A DNA stretch of 64,000 nt from Isoetes taiwanensis. Taxonomy: Eukaryota > Streptophyta > Lycopodiopsida > Isoetales > Isoetaceae. Position numbers and translations under genes: made by a program. The stretch spans positions 1,817,094-1,881,093 of the forward strand of contig JAJEKV010000124.1 of the NCBI GenBank assembly GCA_021234155.1. Reading direction: 5' to 3'. The notes beneath the pieces were generated by a model. That model was not told where the DNA came from, ran no database searches, and saw only the letters and a program-made list of their open reading frames with translations. The number at the start of each line of letters is the position of its first letter. Position 1 is the stretch's first letter. This document shows positions 11,028-22,249 of this stretch, one piece after another.

Positions 11028-13655
11028 TTAATCCTCTTCGCCCGATAGCACATCGGGGAGATTGTCTAAAATCTTTTCACCATCGACTTCACAAAGTTTG
11101 TAAACAACCCGGTTTCCTTTCAGCCTATGTTTTGCTTTGTGCCATATCAAGTCTTATTGAGCAAACTTGGGTAGCATAAACAATGCCTTTTGGCTCGTTA
11201 GAACATAAAGTGTAACCTCGTAGTTTATCTTGGGACTTTTTTTGTAGTAAGTTCCCTCTAAAACTTCTTCCCCTTTATAAAACCAATTCCCATAGGCTTC
11301 AAAATCTGTCTCGAACCACATATTTCTTTTTTCAGACACAATAATATCCAAAATAAAGTGTCCTCATCATTGTCCTTTGGAGTCGCGGCAAATGGGTTAT
11401 CTCCTTCCCTTACCAAATCACTCAACACAACAAGATCTCCGTAAAATAGAGCTCTTTCAGATCTGCGCAACTCAGTATTCATCAGCTATAGCCTTGCTTG
11501 GCTCAACAACTAGGAGCTCCCAATCATCTACATATTCCTTTGTTCGTGACACTTCTCCCATTGTGCATCAAGGCAATATGCACAAAAACAAGATAAACGC
11601 CTTATATGCAATTATGTGGGAGATGCTAAGTTAAATGCATGCACGTAATGAATGTTCCTCGTGTCCTCCACAGCCTCAAAGACCCCATGCATTCTTTCTA
11701 TCCACATTTTTCACTTCCCAAAACCTTCTTCTTATCGGTTTCTTGTTCACACTTGAAGATGGAGCAACAAAGAAGAAATTCTCCCCGCTATATTCATAAT
11801 ATCAGCAGAAGACATTCTACTTTTACGCATCGCGGATCTCTTCATCATCTCCCTTAGCCACCGCTTCAACTCGCAGTACCTTCCCATCATGCTCCCCTTT
11901 GCCGTGATTGGAGCCGAAAAAATTCCACATCATTTCAATGAGTGTCTCATGAGAATACCTTCCTACAAAATAGAATGGCCTGACAGCTTTGAATTGGGAT
12001 GCGGCCCATCCTAAAAATACCCAATGCTTTTTGGATGTATGCCCCGTCTTTCATGAATTCGTGATGCATCATAAATGCATGCCGGACTAATAGTGTGTCA
12101 TGTTTTGTATCATCGATATATAGTAATGGGTGTCCTTGATGACATCACCCGATGAAGGCTCCAAATAGTATGTGATTTGTACAAGAATGGTGACTGCTTG
12201 TTTGTCCAAGACGCAGATTGAACTTGATCCCGCAAATCAATTGTGAAGTTCTCTCAAGAAAGTCTACTACAGATACAATAACCCCAAAAGGGAGGTTGTC
12301 TAACATATCCCTAAACTGCATCGCTTGCCATTTGTGCCTAAAGCCGCAGAATCGGAAACTTTGCCAACTGGCCAATCAATGTGTGCATAAGATCTTTTGG
12401 TTTTGTTTTCCTCCACACGTTTGGAGTACTTTCTTGGGTTTCCCCACTTATCCTTACCTCCTTCCTCATAATCCCAAAGACTCCCAACTCACAAATCCTT
12501 CTTCTGACAACTCTAGAGGACACACAGTAGCCGAGACACACCACACCGCCACAATCTCCATAAATGCAATCTTTCTTGTGGAATTCTTGATTTTCTTCTT
12601 TAGGACACAATATGGATTGCCGAGCTGAGTGGTTGACTTATACTTCTTAGTCTTGGCAAAGACATAGTTGGCCTGTAGATTGGCATACCTCACATGCACA
12701 GGTGCAACATTCTACATGCATATTTCTAAGTGAATTTAAGCCATCCAAGAGCATCTGCAGCCTCACACATGATGAATGCAACAACATGAATTGAACTGCT
12801 TCAATTTCATTATATCCATGGTTTTAGTTTTTCAAATGCTCTTTTGGCCAATTGTAATTTATGGTGTCTTTGCTTTTTGAATTTAATGAACATCTCTCGA
12901 TCAAAAAACATAATCAAGAAATATGTGAGTAACATGTCAAATAACAAGTACACATGAACATGTAACTCTACTCTAATCAAGAACTATAAACCGCCATCAG
13001 AACTCACTATGACAAATGTAAACACAAACTACAAACATACAACCCGCAACTAATGGTCATAATCGCAACACCAATCAGAATCGCAAACAAACATAATCAC
13101 AAACCGCAACCACCGACATAACTCGAACACTTGTCAAACACTAACTCGTAGTCTAACTATTTAACATGCTCTCTCGCAACACAAACTGAAACTATGTAAT
13201 GGAGCTCAAACACTAATCGCAACACCAATCGCAGACTAACAACCTAAGTTGAATCTCAAACCACCAACCGCAAAGAGTTCGAAATGTTTAAGTTGCATAT
13301 TAAGAACTATACTTCAAACCTTAGCCGCAACACCAACTACATCTACATAAGCTGCAAGAACAACTACATCTACAAATGATGCACATATCACCAAAAAATC
13401 AACAAAAGATAATTTGCACTGAAAGCATCCTCCGTGATAATGTGTAGCATGTTCCTCCTTCACATTTCTTTCCAAATCTCTCAACTTCACATCCTTTGCA
13501 TTAGGGGAAACTCTTGTATTTGTGTCCCAAAAACTTTGAACCAGCTCAATGACATATTTGTCAATTGAATCAAACCTCCGTGACCTTCTAAAATATACCC
13601 ATCCCTCCTTATTAAACTCCACTTCTTTACGCTTTTCCTTGGTCACTGAATACAT
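11028..13655 (-). pseudogene. Degenerate transposon-associated protein gene (uncharacterised plant family)
   Basis: Collinear minus-strand fragments run from 13655 down to a stop codon at 11028-11030. In order they read SRRFDSIDKYVIELV and NTRVSPNAKDV ... EEHATHYH (13655-13314), then HKWQAMQFRDMLDNLPFG with VSVVDF (about 12375-12145), then DDTKHDTLLVRHAF ... HEFMKD and, after a frameshift, ASQFK ... WNFFGSNHGKGEHDG (about 12130-11870), then NPFAATPKDNDE (11482-11258) and VLEGTYYKK (11351-11154) in overlapping, shifted frames. From memory, this motif series belongs to a repetitive, unnamed protein family common in plant genomes and probably encoded by a transposon. That attribution needs a search. 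Several frameshifts and stops make the copy non-functional. A second copy of the N-terminal region lies at 27848-28402. Confidence 0.6.
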
Positions 13656-14354
13656 CTAGGATGGACTCCCAAAACTTTTCCCAAACTTCTCTTGCTAATA
13701 GCTTGATTTAAAGTCTCCTTCCCAATAGACATGGCAAGTACACTTCTTCTTGCAGCCATAGAATCTAAACTACTAGATCCTTTTATAGTCCTAATAGATT
13801 CTCAATGTTCTCAATCACATGGCTTTTGACTTCTCAATCCTTCAAGTGATCAGCGGTGACATCCTTCATTTCTTTGTGCTTCAAGAAATCATTTAGCACT
13901 TCCCTTTTATCTTCCAAGTCCATTTGACAAACTTGCCTTTTGAATGAGAACACTAGATTAGACACAATCTTTTGTTTACTCACTTGATTGGCATAAGCTT
14001 TGGACTCCAAAGATCAAAGCATTCTTCTCTTCTTTTTTTTCTTTCTTTGTTTCCTCTTATTTAGAGTCTCCTGCTCTTTGTCCTCTTCCTCTTTCCCATA
14101 AAGTTTCTTTTGCTCCACTTCTTCCATCTTGATTGCTCGCAAAACGCCACCTTCGCACCTATAATAGTCCCTCGCTACAAAATTAACGAGACGTAAGAAA
14201 GTATCATATAGAAAAGGAATTACATATCGTAATACTTTAAGTCTTCAATATGCCAAAAAAAAAAAATCAGAATTCACCACATTAAACCGGATATATTTTT
14301 CATGCATGGCTCTTGAATGCATGCCGGATATATTTTTTTGGAGGATTACAAGAA
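13656..14354. other. No gene seen; possible 5' part of the transposon-type relic
   Basis: Minus-strand sequence upstream of the relic. It includes A- and T-rich runs (near 14034 and 14261) and two nearby copies of GCCGGATATATTTTT (about 14288 and 14324). No confident coding match. Confidence 0.4.
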
Positions 14355-14760
14355 GGAAACCAAATCTACATGCAAATCAAACACAAAACAAAGAGAGCAC
14401 TACAATCAATTTTAATTGCTAGAATGAGAATAATCTGTGATTAAAAGCAAACTTTGAATGGCAACATACCCAAATTTTAGTCTTCAAACGAAATTTCAAG
14501 AGGCCTTACAATCTTGAAATTCGAATTTGATCTTCTGCAAATAATAAGAGACCCGAAAAAATTTAAGGAAACCAAAGGTACATGCAAATAAAAAACAAAG
14601 CAAAGTCATGTCTATTGAAATCAAATTACAATGAAAGAAATCTTGGATTCAAAGCAAAGCAACAGACCCAAAATTTTGTCTTCGAAAGAAAGTATGCAAA
14701 AAGGCTCTACATTCTTGTAAGGCCGAATTTGATCTTCTGTCAGACCCAAATCTTAGGAGA
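14355..14760 (+). repeat. Diverged tandem duplication, ~210-base unit
   Basis: GGAAACCAAATCTACATGCAAAT near 14354 and GGAAACCAAAGGTACATGCAAAT near 14569 begin two units. Each continues into AAAACAAAG, then CCCAAATTTTAGTCTTC or CCAAAATTTTGTCTTC, then GAATTTGATCTTCTG. Divergence is considerable. Confidence 0.75.
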
Positions 14761-15097
14761 AAGTCCATACATTCTTCTTCATCAGTGATCAGTGATGGTG
14801 CACCGAAAATTCTCCCCCAAATTTTGAATTCTCTCGGGCGGGCGGTGGTGGTTGAAGCAAGAAACGAAAATAGGTAAGTGGCTAACTACCTTTCGAACTA
14901 ATTTTCGAACTAATTAGGGGGGGACAGGGGGACAACTAAAATAAGACACTATACCATGTTTTAACCCACACACAAAAGAGTAATTCTTTCAATTACTTTG
15001 AAGGAAGAAAGGAAGTCCCATTTAAGATATACGAGGAAAAATACCCAATGTTGTTGGGCTATGTTGGAAACCTGCAAAAGATATCCAACCATAATTT

Positions 15098-15594
15098 TAG
15101 TATTCTTTCTCTAGTTTTTCTCTTTGTTTTTGGGTTGCCCCTAGGGGGCAAACCCTCGCTTATGTGAGTTTGTGGCATATCTTAGGTATATGTTGAAATA
15201 TACCTAGAATATGCTGGTGACTGCTCGAAACTTGTTGGTCCCTGTAAACTGGCGGTCACTTGGCGTTGTGGGCTGCTGATGTTTGATCCGGAATAACTGG
15301 CAATATAGACAGAGCCTTCAAGGCAAATGCGGGCTACACATTCTGCTTCTTCCCACTTTGCATGCAGAATGGTTTTCTTTAATCTCGCTCTTTCTTGTAG
15401 AGTCTGCAGCTCCGACGCAAGAATAAACGCTCTACAACCCGATTTCTGGATCAAGCTCCACTTCCGAGTTTCTCTGCACAACAGTGATCTCGGATTTCTC
15501 TAATCTGCTAAATCTAGATTCTGCCAGATCCACCTCTGCTCTGTAATCGATTTCTGCCAAAGCTGCAATCAAAGAAATTTCCTTCTGTAACTAC
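15098..15594 (+). repeat. Long direct repeat (LTR-like), left copy
   Basis: About 490 bases match 18348-18829 in the same orientation, from the TTTTGGGTTGCCCC hairpin region through CTCGCTTATGTGAGTTTGTGG to the CTGCAATCAAAGAAATTTCC region. Near the start, GGTTGCCCC-TAG-GGGGCAAACC forms a near-perfect hairpin. Size and arrangement suggest a diverged LTR pair around a 2.8-kb interior. I could not define TG...CA ends, a primer-binding site or target-site duplications, so the LTR status is inferred. Confidence 0.7.
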
Positions 15595-16110
15595 AGAAAT
15601 CCGGACCACGGCAGGAGCACAGACCTTAGCAGGAGCATGTAGCAGACGGATTTGAAAGACTCGATGTTTAGACCACTGTTCTAGACGGTAGCCCCTGTAT
15701 TCTCTTGTTGTTTAGTTTCTCATTTAGAAAAGAAATAGAAGCAACTACTGTAACTTGCATATCGCGATATCAATATTAACTTACGATCTCATGTTCAATT
15801 TTGCTCATCGATCTGTTGAGATAAAAAAGGAATTAAGCACGCCCAGTTTGTGTTTTTATGTTGTAACTGGTGATAGTAGACAGGTTATATCTAGCTTGAA
15901 AATGGATTTTGGTTTCTTTAAGTTCTATAGCTTTTCATTGAATGCAAATGTGGTTATTAAATACTGCCTCTACAAAGCTGGATCATTACCGCTTTACTAT
16001 AGCACCAAAGATGCTAAAAAAAATTTTGTTAACATCTAGGTGCAAAATCATTTGCTTTTCGCTAGTAGCTCATTTGTGGTGCAGTTTTATAATCTATGTT
16101 GTTTTTACAG

Positions 16111-17930
16111 AAGCACTTGGAACTGAGCTGCCGTGCTTGCCATTCACCCCAGGTGAGGTGAAATTTTGGCTTTATGTTATGTCTTTTGCAAATAGCTTAA
16201 CATATGTAATCCTTGCCAAATGCCAAAGACATATGATGCAATTTTTTTCATATTTAAAAATGGGATGTACAAACTATGGGCTTAGCTGCCTGCTTCTAAT
16301 ACCATGATCTTTTTGTCAAAGTCGTCTCCGTGCCTCTTATACATGACATAGAAGTTCTATTTAAGCAGCATTTTGGTGGCAGGTTTTTTCCTCATTCTTA
16401 GAGAAGGTCATGACTAGCATCCCAGAAAAAGAAAAACTGATCGTTCTTTGCATCTTGAAACGTATTTCTTTCCAGGTCTTTATTCCATCATCAACAAAAT
16501 CATTACATTTGTATGAAGCAAGATACTTGGCCCTTCTGGATGAGGTACTTTTGACCTTTTATATTCCATGTTGAATATATTAGAACAGCTATTGATGTCC
16601 AGGCGTTGTTATTCACCAACACAGGTTATGGCCAAATATGATAACGTTTGCACATATTGTGATGAAAAGGGTAGGCCCAGATGAAGTTGCTGGGGTACCC
16701 AGTTCGGACCTATTTCGTACACGATATGGTTGTTTGGCATATGTTGAAAACGTAAGGTGCAAAGGAGGTTGATTCTTGTGTCTATCTCTACCCTGAGTTA
16801 TTTAAATCAGAAAAATTCAACTCACTCAAATCACACCTGAATGTGCAATTGAATCTACTATAATGACCACTATTTCCCTGTATGTTTGCAGCAAGTATTT
16901 GCAAGTTCATTTTTTCAAGATTGTCAGCCTGATTTTAATTGCAGGTTAGGCGGCTTGAAATTGGAGCACTGATCATAGTAAGAGGGATTGGTGTGTCAAT
17001 GTTGCAGAATTGACTCAGGTCCTTCGTTAATGGAAGTCTAATCGTCCAATTGTTTTAGAATCTGATTGTAGGTGTTTGCAGCATGAACCATTTATGAAAG
17101 GATGGCTGGTATCCCTTAAGGATGATGTTATTAATGATGCTCAGTGTTTGTCTTCTACTTTAGAAGAACTAAAGGAAATTTTAGCTGATGTGCAACAACT
17201 CTAAATAAGATTGAGGGTAAACAACGCATCCCTTTGTATGTCTGTCCTAGAAAACTTAGGGCCATTGGTTATTTTCTCAAGATGCAACGCTGATGGTTAA
17301 CTTATGGAGTTAACTAGCTTTATTTTCATGTTAGTCTTGTATTTAAGCTAATATATTGTTAAGGTATTTTTCATGGAAAGTGAATTCATAGAATCAATGA
17401 ACCATGCAGTGAAGCTATAATTTGTAGTTTGAGCTTTTTCTATATTGTATAATCATCAATTTCATGGCATGCTGTTCTTATTATCACGGTTGTTCATGGC
17501 ATTGTCTTTCTTATTATCACAGTTGTTAAGTACACAATTAAACTTGTGCTTTGAAAGGTGACAAAAAATGAAACTTTGGAGACTCCATTGGTTAGAGCAA
17601 TGCAATGGGCTGAAAAGAATAATGTAAAAGATTCTGCGACAAGATTTTTGCCATCAAAAGAAGAACTTATTTCATTTTCTGCCTTGCAGCGTGTTGCATG
17701 TGGTTATCCAAGTTCACTCTTTGTTGATATTGGTTTATGATGTAAAATGCTACTGTTCTCATTCCTTAATAGATGCAAGTGCTGGAGAGCTACATAAGCT
17801 ATTACAAGAATGACTTACTACAATGGAAACTAAAGATACAATGCAAAGGCTTCAATAATCAATACAATATGCCCAACAAAGCAGGGCATCTCTGGCTGCA
17901 AAGGTTGCCTTGCAATCATTGCAGTTATGA
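16111..17930 (+). pseudogene. LON-domain protein pseudogene with introns retained
   Basis: Exon-like blocks on the plus strand match the plant family annotated as ATP-dependent protease La (LON) domain proteins, thought to be plastid-targeted. Block 16111-16157 reads ALGTELPCLPFTPGE. Block 16476-16544 reads VFIPSSTKSLHLYEARYLAL. Block 16625-16751 ends DLFRTRYGCLAYVEN. Block 16945 onward reads VRRLEIGALIIVRGIG. A further block to about 17217 carries EPFMKGW and an LEELKEIL region. Block 17556-17740 reads TPLVRAMQWAEK and LPSKEELISFSALQ. The last block (about 17774-17930) reads METKDTMQRLQ and SLAAKVALQSLQL, then TGA. GT/AG splice borders fit several junctions. In-frame stops (for example after GVSMLQN and inside the last block) and frameshifts show it is dead. 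The 5' exon with the transit peptide was not found. Confidence 0.8.
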
Positions 17931-18347
17931 CCCATGAAGGAAATTATTTTGTCGTATTCCATCCCATGATGATGCTGTCCATGAGAGTGCATTTCAGAGG
18001 CTGGCTTCGCAAGCAGAACAAGTATTTGTTGCAGCCTTAAAAAGGAAACGTATACTTGACTAATTTTGTTCAGCATGCTCCGGCTTCTTCTAATGTACAA
18101 GTTCATTTATTTCCTTGAGATATTTTGGCGTTTCAGTGTAAATCTGTCCAGTGCCCAGTGCATCTGTTTAAAACACGCGCCATGATAAAATGAGGAAAAT
18201 AATGTAAATGAGGAAAATGAGAAAATGAGGAAATATGTAACTTGCAAAAATGCATGCATGTTGCTTGGTAACACGGGTCGAATTTAATGGTCCACCCATT
18301 TGAGGAAAATGCTACCCTCCATTGATGCTACCAGAGAATGAACATCT

Positions 18348-18829
18348 CACCCTTTCTTTAAGCTTATTTTTCGTTTTTTGGGTTGCCCCCTAGAGGGGCA
18401 AACCCTCGCTTATGTGAGTTTGTGGCATATCCTAGGTATATGCTGGAATATACCTAAAATATACTGGTGACTGCTCCAAACCTATTGGTCCCTGCAAAGT
18501 GGTCGTCACCAGGCGTTGTGGGCCGTTGATATTTACCGGGATAACTGGCAATACAGACAGATCCTCCAAGGCAAAAGCGGGCTACACATGCTGCTTCTTT
18601 CCACTTTGCATGCAGAATGGTTTTCTTTAATCTCGCTCTTTTTTGCAGAGTCTGCAGCTCCAACGGAAGAATAAACGCTCTACAAACCGGTTTCTGGATC
18701 AAGATCCACTTTCGAGTTTCTCTGCACAACAATCTCGGATTTCTCTAATCTGCTAAATCCAAATCCGCCTTTGCTTTGCTATCGATTTTTGCCAAAGCTG
18801 CAATCAAAAAAATTTCCTTCTTTAACTAC
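18348..18829 (+). repeat. Long direct repeat (LTR-like), right copy
   Basis: Right partner of 15098-15594. It carries the same hairpin (GGTTGCCCCC-TAG-AGGGGCAAACC) and the same CTCGCTTATGTGAGTTTGTGG block. It diverges from the left copy by substitutions and a few indels. Similarity ends at about TTCCTTCTTTAACTAC. Confidence 0.7.
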
Positions 18830-19638
18830 TCGGCCAGATTTTTGCAATTCGACCAGGAGTTCTGACCTACTTTTGTGCTTTTGTATCTCTCAAATAAAAA
18901 GTTATTCTCAGTCACTTGCGTTTTGTCTATGTACTTGTATCGGATCCTTAAGTTCTTTGATGTACTTACCATGTATCTCCCAATAATATGAGGTTTATTC
19001 ACAAATGTTTAAAGGCTGACTGTATGCTAGAGATTAATACAGTTCTAATGTGTTCTAGATAGCTTTGATGTCTTTGGGATTCTTATTAATACACACATTT
19101 TCAATGGTGATCACATTGCATAGCTTCGTAGAAGGAAGTAAACAAAGGCAATTTTTGGCCCCTGGAATCCACCTAATTTTAGCATTCTTGGTATGTCCCA
19201 TTATGCACAACAAACACAAACATTTATGCACATGCAAACTTTGTTAGCTTGTCATACGCTTAAAGGGTATAAGATATGGCTACTAATGCTTTATTGCAAA
19301 AAGGATAAGTGAAAGTGGTTGGCAGGAAAGAAGTATGATTTTCTCCTATACATACAACTATTATGTAGGATATACAATAGCTCATCTTTTATTTTCTATC
19401 TTCCATTTGCCACAGACAACCATAAATCTGCTTCAAGGGGGATGCATTCAAGAGTTGTGCTTACTTTAAGCTGTGCAGTTGTGACAATGAGGACTTGCGG
19501 GAAGATGATTTGGGATCAGCTGGGTGAAACTCCTGACTTGGTTGGTATGAATCAAACAAACAATATCATCTTTGAACAATGACCCAATAGCAGATGTGCA
19601 CACTCATTTGCATGCCATTGTAACAATAGACTACACTA
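18830..19638. other. No gene seen
   Basis: Non-coding DNA between the right LTR-like repeat and the Ty3 element. Short frames on both strands lack recognisable motifs. Confidence 0.5.
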
Positions 19639-19909
19639 TGCAAAGATCGGCAAAGATCGGCAAAGATCGGCAACGAAATACGCCAAGATCGGCAAAGAAT
19701 CTGATATATATATATATGAACAGGAATCAAGAGTACAATGACCCGAAGGCAAGCAGAAACACGAAACAGATGCCTAGAAGGCTCAAAACTGGCGTTGAAC
19801 CGGAATGGTTCGACAAGAAGGAGGTGCCTCCTTATATATCTAGGCCAATGGTCAGGATTGCGCCACTCCAATGGATGAGATCGCGCCAAGTGTTGCGCAT
19901 CTATTTAGG

Positions 19910-19927
19910 TTCTAGAATATTCTAGAA
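19910..19927. promoter_or_regulatory. Perfect heat-shock element in the 3' LTR
   Basis: TTCTAGAATATTCTAGAA is four alternating nTTCn/nGAAn units with exact 5-base spacing, the consensus for heat-shock factor binding. In element orientation it lies about 70 bases upstream of the LTR TATA box. The same element is intact in the other LTR. Confidence 0.8.
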
Positions 19928-19985
19928 CCTCTTGGAGATAATCCCACGTATGAGAAAGACGTGATGGAGTGCCTTCAACAAATAT

Positions 19986-20045
19986 TGGTAGCGCACTTGG
20001 CAAGGGTGTGTGACTCGCAACTGGAAGGTTGCGAGTTCAAACCCT
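19986..20045 (+). other. tRNA-like sequence (Pol III A- and B-box) antisense in the 3' LTR
   Basis: TGGTAGCGCACTTGG (19986-20000) fits an A box and GAGTTCAAACC (20033-20043) fits a B box, at tRNA-like spacing. Between them CTCGCAAC-TGGAAG-GTTGCGAG forms a perfect 8-bp hairpin. It is not a canonical tRNA, because no acceptor stem was found. The 5' LTR keeps only the A-box half. Confidence 0.45.
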
Positions 20046-20142
20046 GTCTTGTGCAACTACCCTTTTGCATCCGTGTGACAGCCATCTTTTATATATACGA
20101 GTATAATGTTTGTATGATACGAATATCCATATGGTCGTCACA

Positions 20143-20154
20143 CCATCCCCCTCC
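20143..20154 (-). other. Polypurine tract of the Ty3 element
   Basis: In element orientation GGAGGGGGATGG abuts the TGTGACG start of the 3' LTR, the expected place for the plus-strand primer of reverse transcription. Confidence 0.8.
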
Positions 20155-20602
20155 TACGACGTCGACGTGTCCTCGGAGCTGGGGCCCGAGTACTCAAACT
20201 TGGCTTGTTTGGGTAATGTTGATGAAACTCCGCAATTTTGTTAGGCGCATTAGTCAGATTCTCGGCAGGCTCCCAGGTTATATCGCTTGGTGAGTAACCT
20301 TCCCAATCGACAAAGTAATACAATCATCGACGAAGAAACTTAGAGTCCAGAATCTCTCGAACCTCGAACTCCTCATGATCATCAATTTCGACTAGTGGTG
20401 GTGGTGGCGGTACTCGATCTGGAAATGGATTCGCCATATAGAGTTCCAACAAAGACACATGGAACACTGGGTGAAGCCGAACTGATGGCGGAAGCTCAAG
20501 ACGGAAAGCAGCATCACCAACTCGTTCAATGATCCGATAGGGACCTAAGCGCCGGTAGTCGAACTTGTTACAAGGGCAAGCTATCGGCAAATCCCGACGC
20601 AA
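20150..20602 (-). pseudogene. Ty3 integrase C-terminus with GPY/F module and chromodomain
   Basis: The frame at 20602-20324 carries RRLGPYRIIERVGDAAFRLE and HPVFHVSLLELY, the GPY/F module. It then has a proline-rich PPPPP linker and a region ending at LDSKFLRR. A stop follows. The next frame (20323-20138) reads YFVDWEGYSPSDITWEPAENL, a clear chromodomain with the aromatic and WEP residues in place. Chromodomains direct integration to particular chromatin. The arginine-rich end (RTRRRRRRG) is basic. Confidence 0.85.
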
Positions 20603-21790
20603 GAGCCAAACAAGATCACCAACTGCAAAATGAGGAGCGTCCTCACGGTGCTGATCTGCATGATAACGATAACGTGCTTGGGCCTAGAGGAAATGGTGCT
20701 CTGGAGCATGCGGAGCTTCTCAAGCCTGTCCTCGGCATTGGGATTGACTGAGTCATATCCAGCAGTAGCGAAAGGCCACCGGGGATGCACGCCGAAATTA
20801 ATAAAGAATGGAGTCTGACCTGTGGAGGCATGGACAGAATTATTGTAAGCAAATTCTGCCAGTAGTAGCCAATCAACCCAGTCATCCTGCTGATAATTGA
20901 TGAAGCATCGCAAATACTGCTCAAGTGTTTGATTAGTGCGCTCCACCGGTCTTTGGGTGATGTCCAGAAGAGAGTTGCAGACGCTTCCAAAAGCTAGCAA
21001 CAAACTGAGGGCCGCGGTCACTGACAATGTTATCTGGTAAGCCATGGAGTCCAACCACCTCTCGAAGCAAGAGAACTGTTGTGGCTTCACTGGAGATAAA
21101 AGTGCTGCAAGGAATGAAATGTGCCATCTTGGAAAAATGGTCAACAACAACAAGGATGGCGTCATGGCCCTGGGAGGATGGAAGCTCGACAATAAAATCC
21201 ACCGAAATACTCTTCCAAGGACCGGCTGGAACTGGTAAAGACTGAAGCAGGCCATGTGGGTGGTGCTTGGGAGCCTTTGCACGACAACAAATATCACATG
21301 AGCGTACAAAAGTCTCAACAGTGCGGTGGAGACCTGGCCACCAATAATCTCGAGCAATAAGTTCCAGAGTCTTGGCAATGCCAAAATGGCCGGCAAGAGG
21401 AGAATCATGACCGCAGAACTTGAAGTCGAGGGGCACCATTTGAAATATACAGGAATCCATCATGAAACAGAAGTCGGTCTCGAACCTCAAAATGATCACA
21501 GTCCAACCTCATTTGTCGAGAAGATGATGCTGAGCCAAGCTGTGATATTATGTCATGCGCCAATGGATCAGAAGGAAGAGATGCTCGAACATACTCCAAC
21601 AAGGATGTATCATGACACCTCTCGAGCAAAGTGATAGCCATGAGCTATAAACGATCAGGTCCTAGAATAATCTGTGATTGCTGATCAAATGCTGGCTTCC
21701 CCGCCTTAGGTTCGAAATAAGATCTGCGAGAAAGAGCATCTAGTTTTTCTTGAAGCGTGCCAGGCCGAAACTTGATGATGAAATCATACT
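20603..21790 (-). pseudogene. Ty3 integrase core and N-terminal zinc domain, frameshifted
   Basis: Reading right to left: RNase H-integrase linker with FRPGTLQEKLDALSRR (near 21750), zinc-binding region ending RSCDICCRAKAP, then the catalytic core with VDFI and SDRGPQF. After a frameshift come VERTNQTLEQYLR (the catalytic Glu) and WVDWLLLAEFAYNNSVHAST. Frames change near 20950 and a stop precedes LMAITLLE (near 21641), so no continuous integrase is encoded. Confidence 0.85.
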
Positions 21791-21925
21791 GTCACATTTA
21801 AGGGCCTGAACGGGACTTGAACCTACTACCTCTGGAGTGGTAGCTGTGCATCCTAACCAAAAAGGCCACGATGATTTAGATGAAACCGAATCACACGCTC
21901 CAGACCTGATAGTTAATCGTCACAC
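21791..21925 (-). mobile_element. Insert with TG...CA ends and a tRNA-like B box inside the pol region
   Basis: In minus orientation the segment starts TGTGACGATTAACTATC right after a purine-rich GAGGGGAGGATAG and ends TTAAATGTGACA. The layout copies a polypurine tract followed by an LTR start (compare TGTGACGACC at the real 3' LTR). It carries GGTTCAAGTCC (a good B box) and a CTACC...GGTAG stem. It sits exactly where the second half of RNase H is missing. Confidence 0.45.
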
Positions 21926-22249
21926 TATCCTCCCCTCTTGCGACAAGATGCTGCCAAGAGCAAAATCTGATGCATCAGCTCCGAGAATATAGGGACGCGC
22001 AGGATCCGGATGTGCAAGAATAGGTGCTGCTGTAAAAGCATGCTTCAGAGTGATGAATGCTGATTCTACTTTAATTGTCCACTTAAAAGGAACACCCTTC
22101 CTGGTGAGACATATCAAAGGCAAGACGATCTTTGAATAGTCCTTGATGAAGCGGCGATAAAAATTGGCAAATCCCAAGAAGCATTGTACATCTTTAACCG
22201 AGGAAGGTATTTTCCAATCAAGAATTGTGCTGACCTTCTCTAGATCCAT
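21926..22249 (-). pseudogene. Ty3 RNase H (first half) and RT connection domain
   Basis: The frame reads VKDVQCFLGFANFYRRFIKD, then the RNase H start ADASDFALGSILSQEG. Right after that the normal sequence stops and the insert at 21791-21925 begins. About 80 codons expected before the YDFIIKFRPG linker are absent. Confidence 0.85.

Larger units (their letters stand above)
19639..20142 (-). repeat. 3' LTR of the Ty3 element
   Basis: About 504 bases. In element orientation it starts TGTGACGACC just after the polypurine tract and ends TTGCA, giving TG...CA ends. Bases 19639-20011 match 24921-25254. A minus-strand TATA box (GATATATAAGG, plus 19831-19840) and a CCAAT-type box sit in the middle. 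A heat-shock element lies upstream of them, at 19910-19927. Three tandem copies of CAAAGATCGG (19641-19670) are present in this LTR only. Confidence 0.85.

Noticed and set aside
15182-15481. A 99-codon minus-strand frame and its partner at 18454-18732
   Set aside because: They lie within the LTR-like direct repeats, differ by indels and match no protein motif; best explained as chance frames in a repeat.
19988-20050. A functional tRNA gene on the plus strand
   Set aside because: A- and B-box matches exist, but no complete cloverleaf or acceptor stem forms and the sequence is part of an LTR.
21820-21890. A tRNA gene on the minus strand in the pol region
   Set aside because: The B box is good, but the anticodon loop length is wrong and the D-arm is poor; it lies in a 135-base insert.
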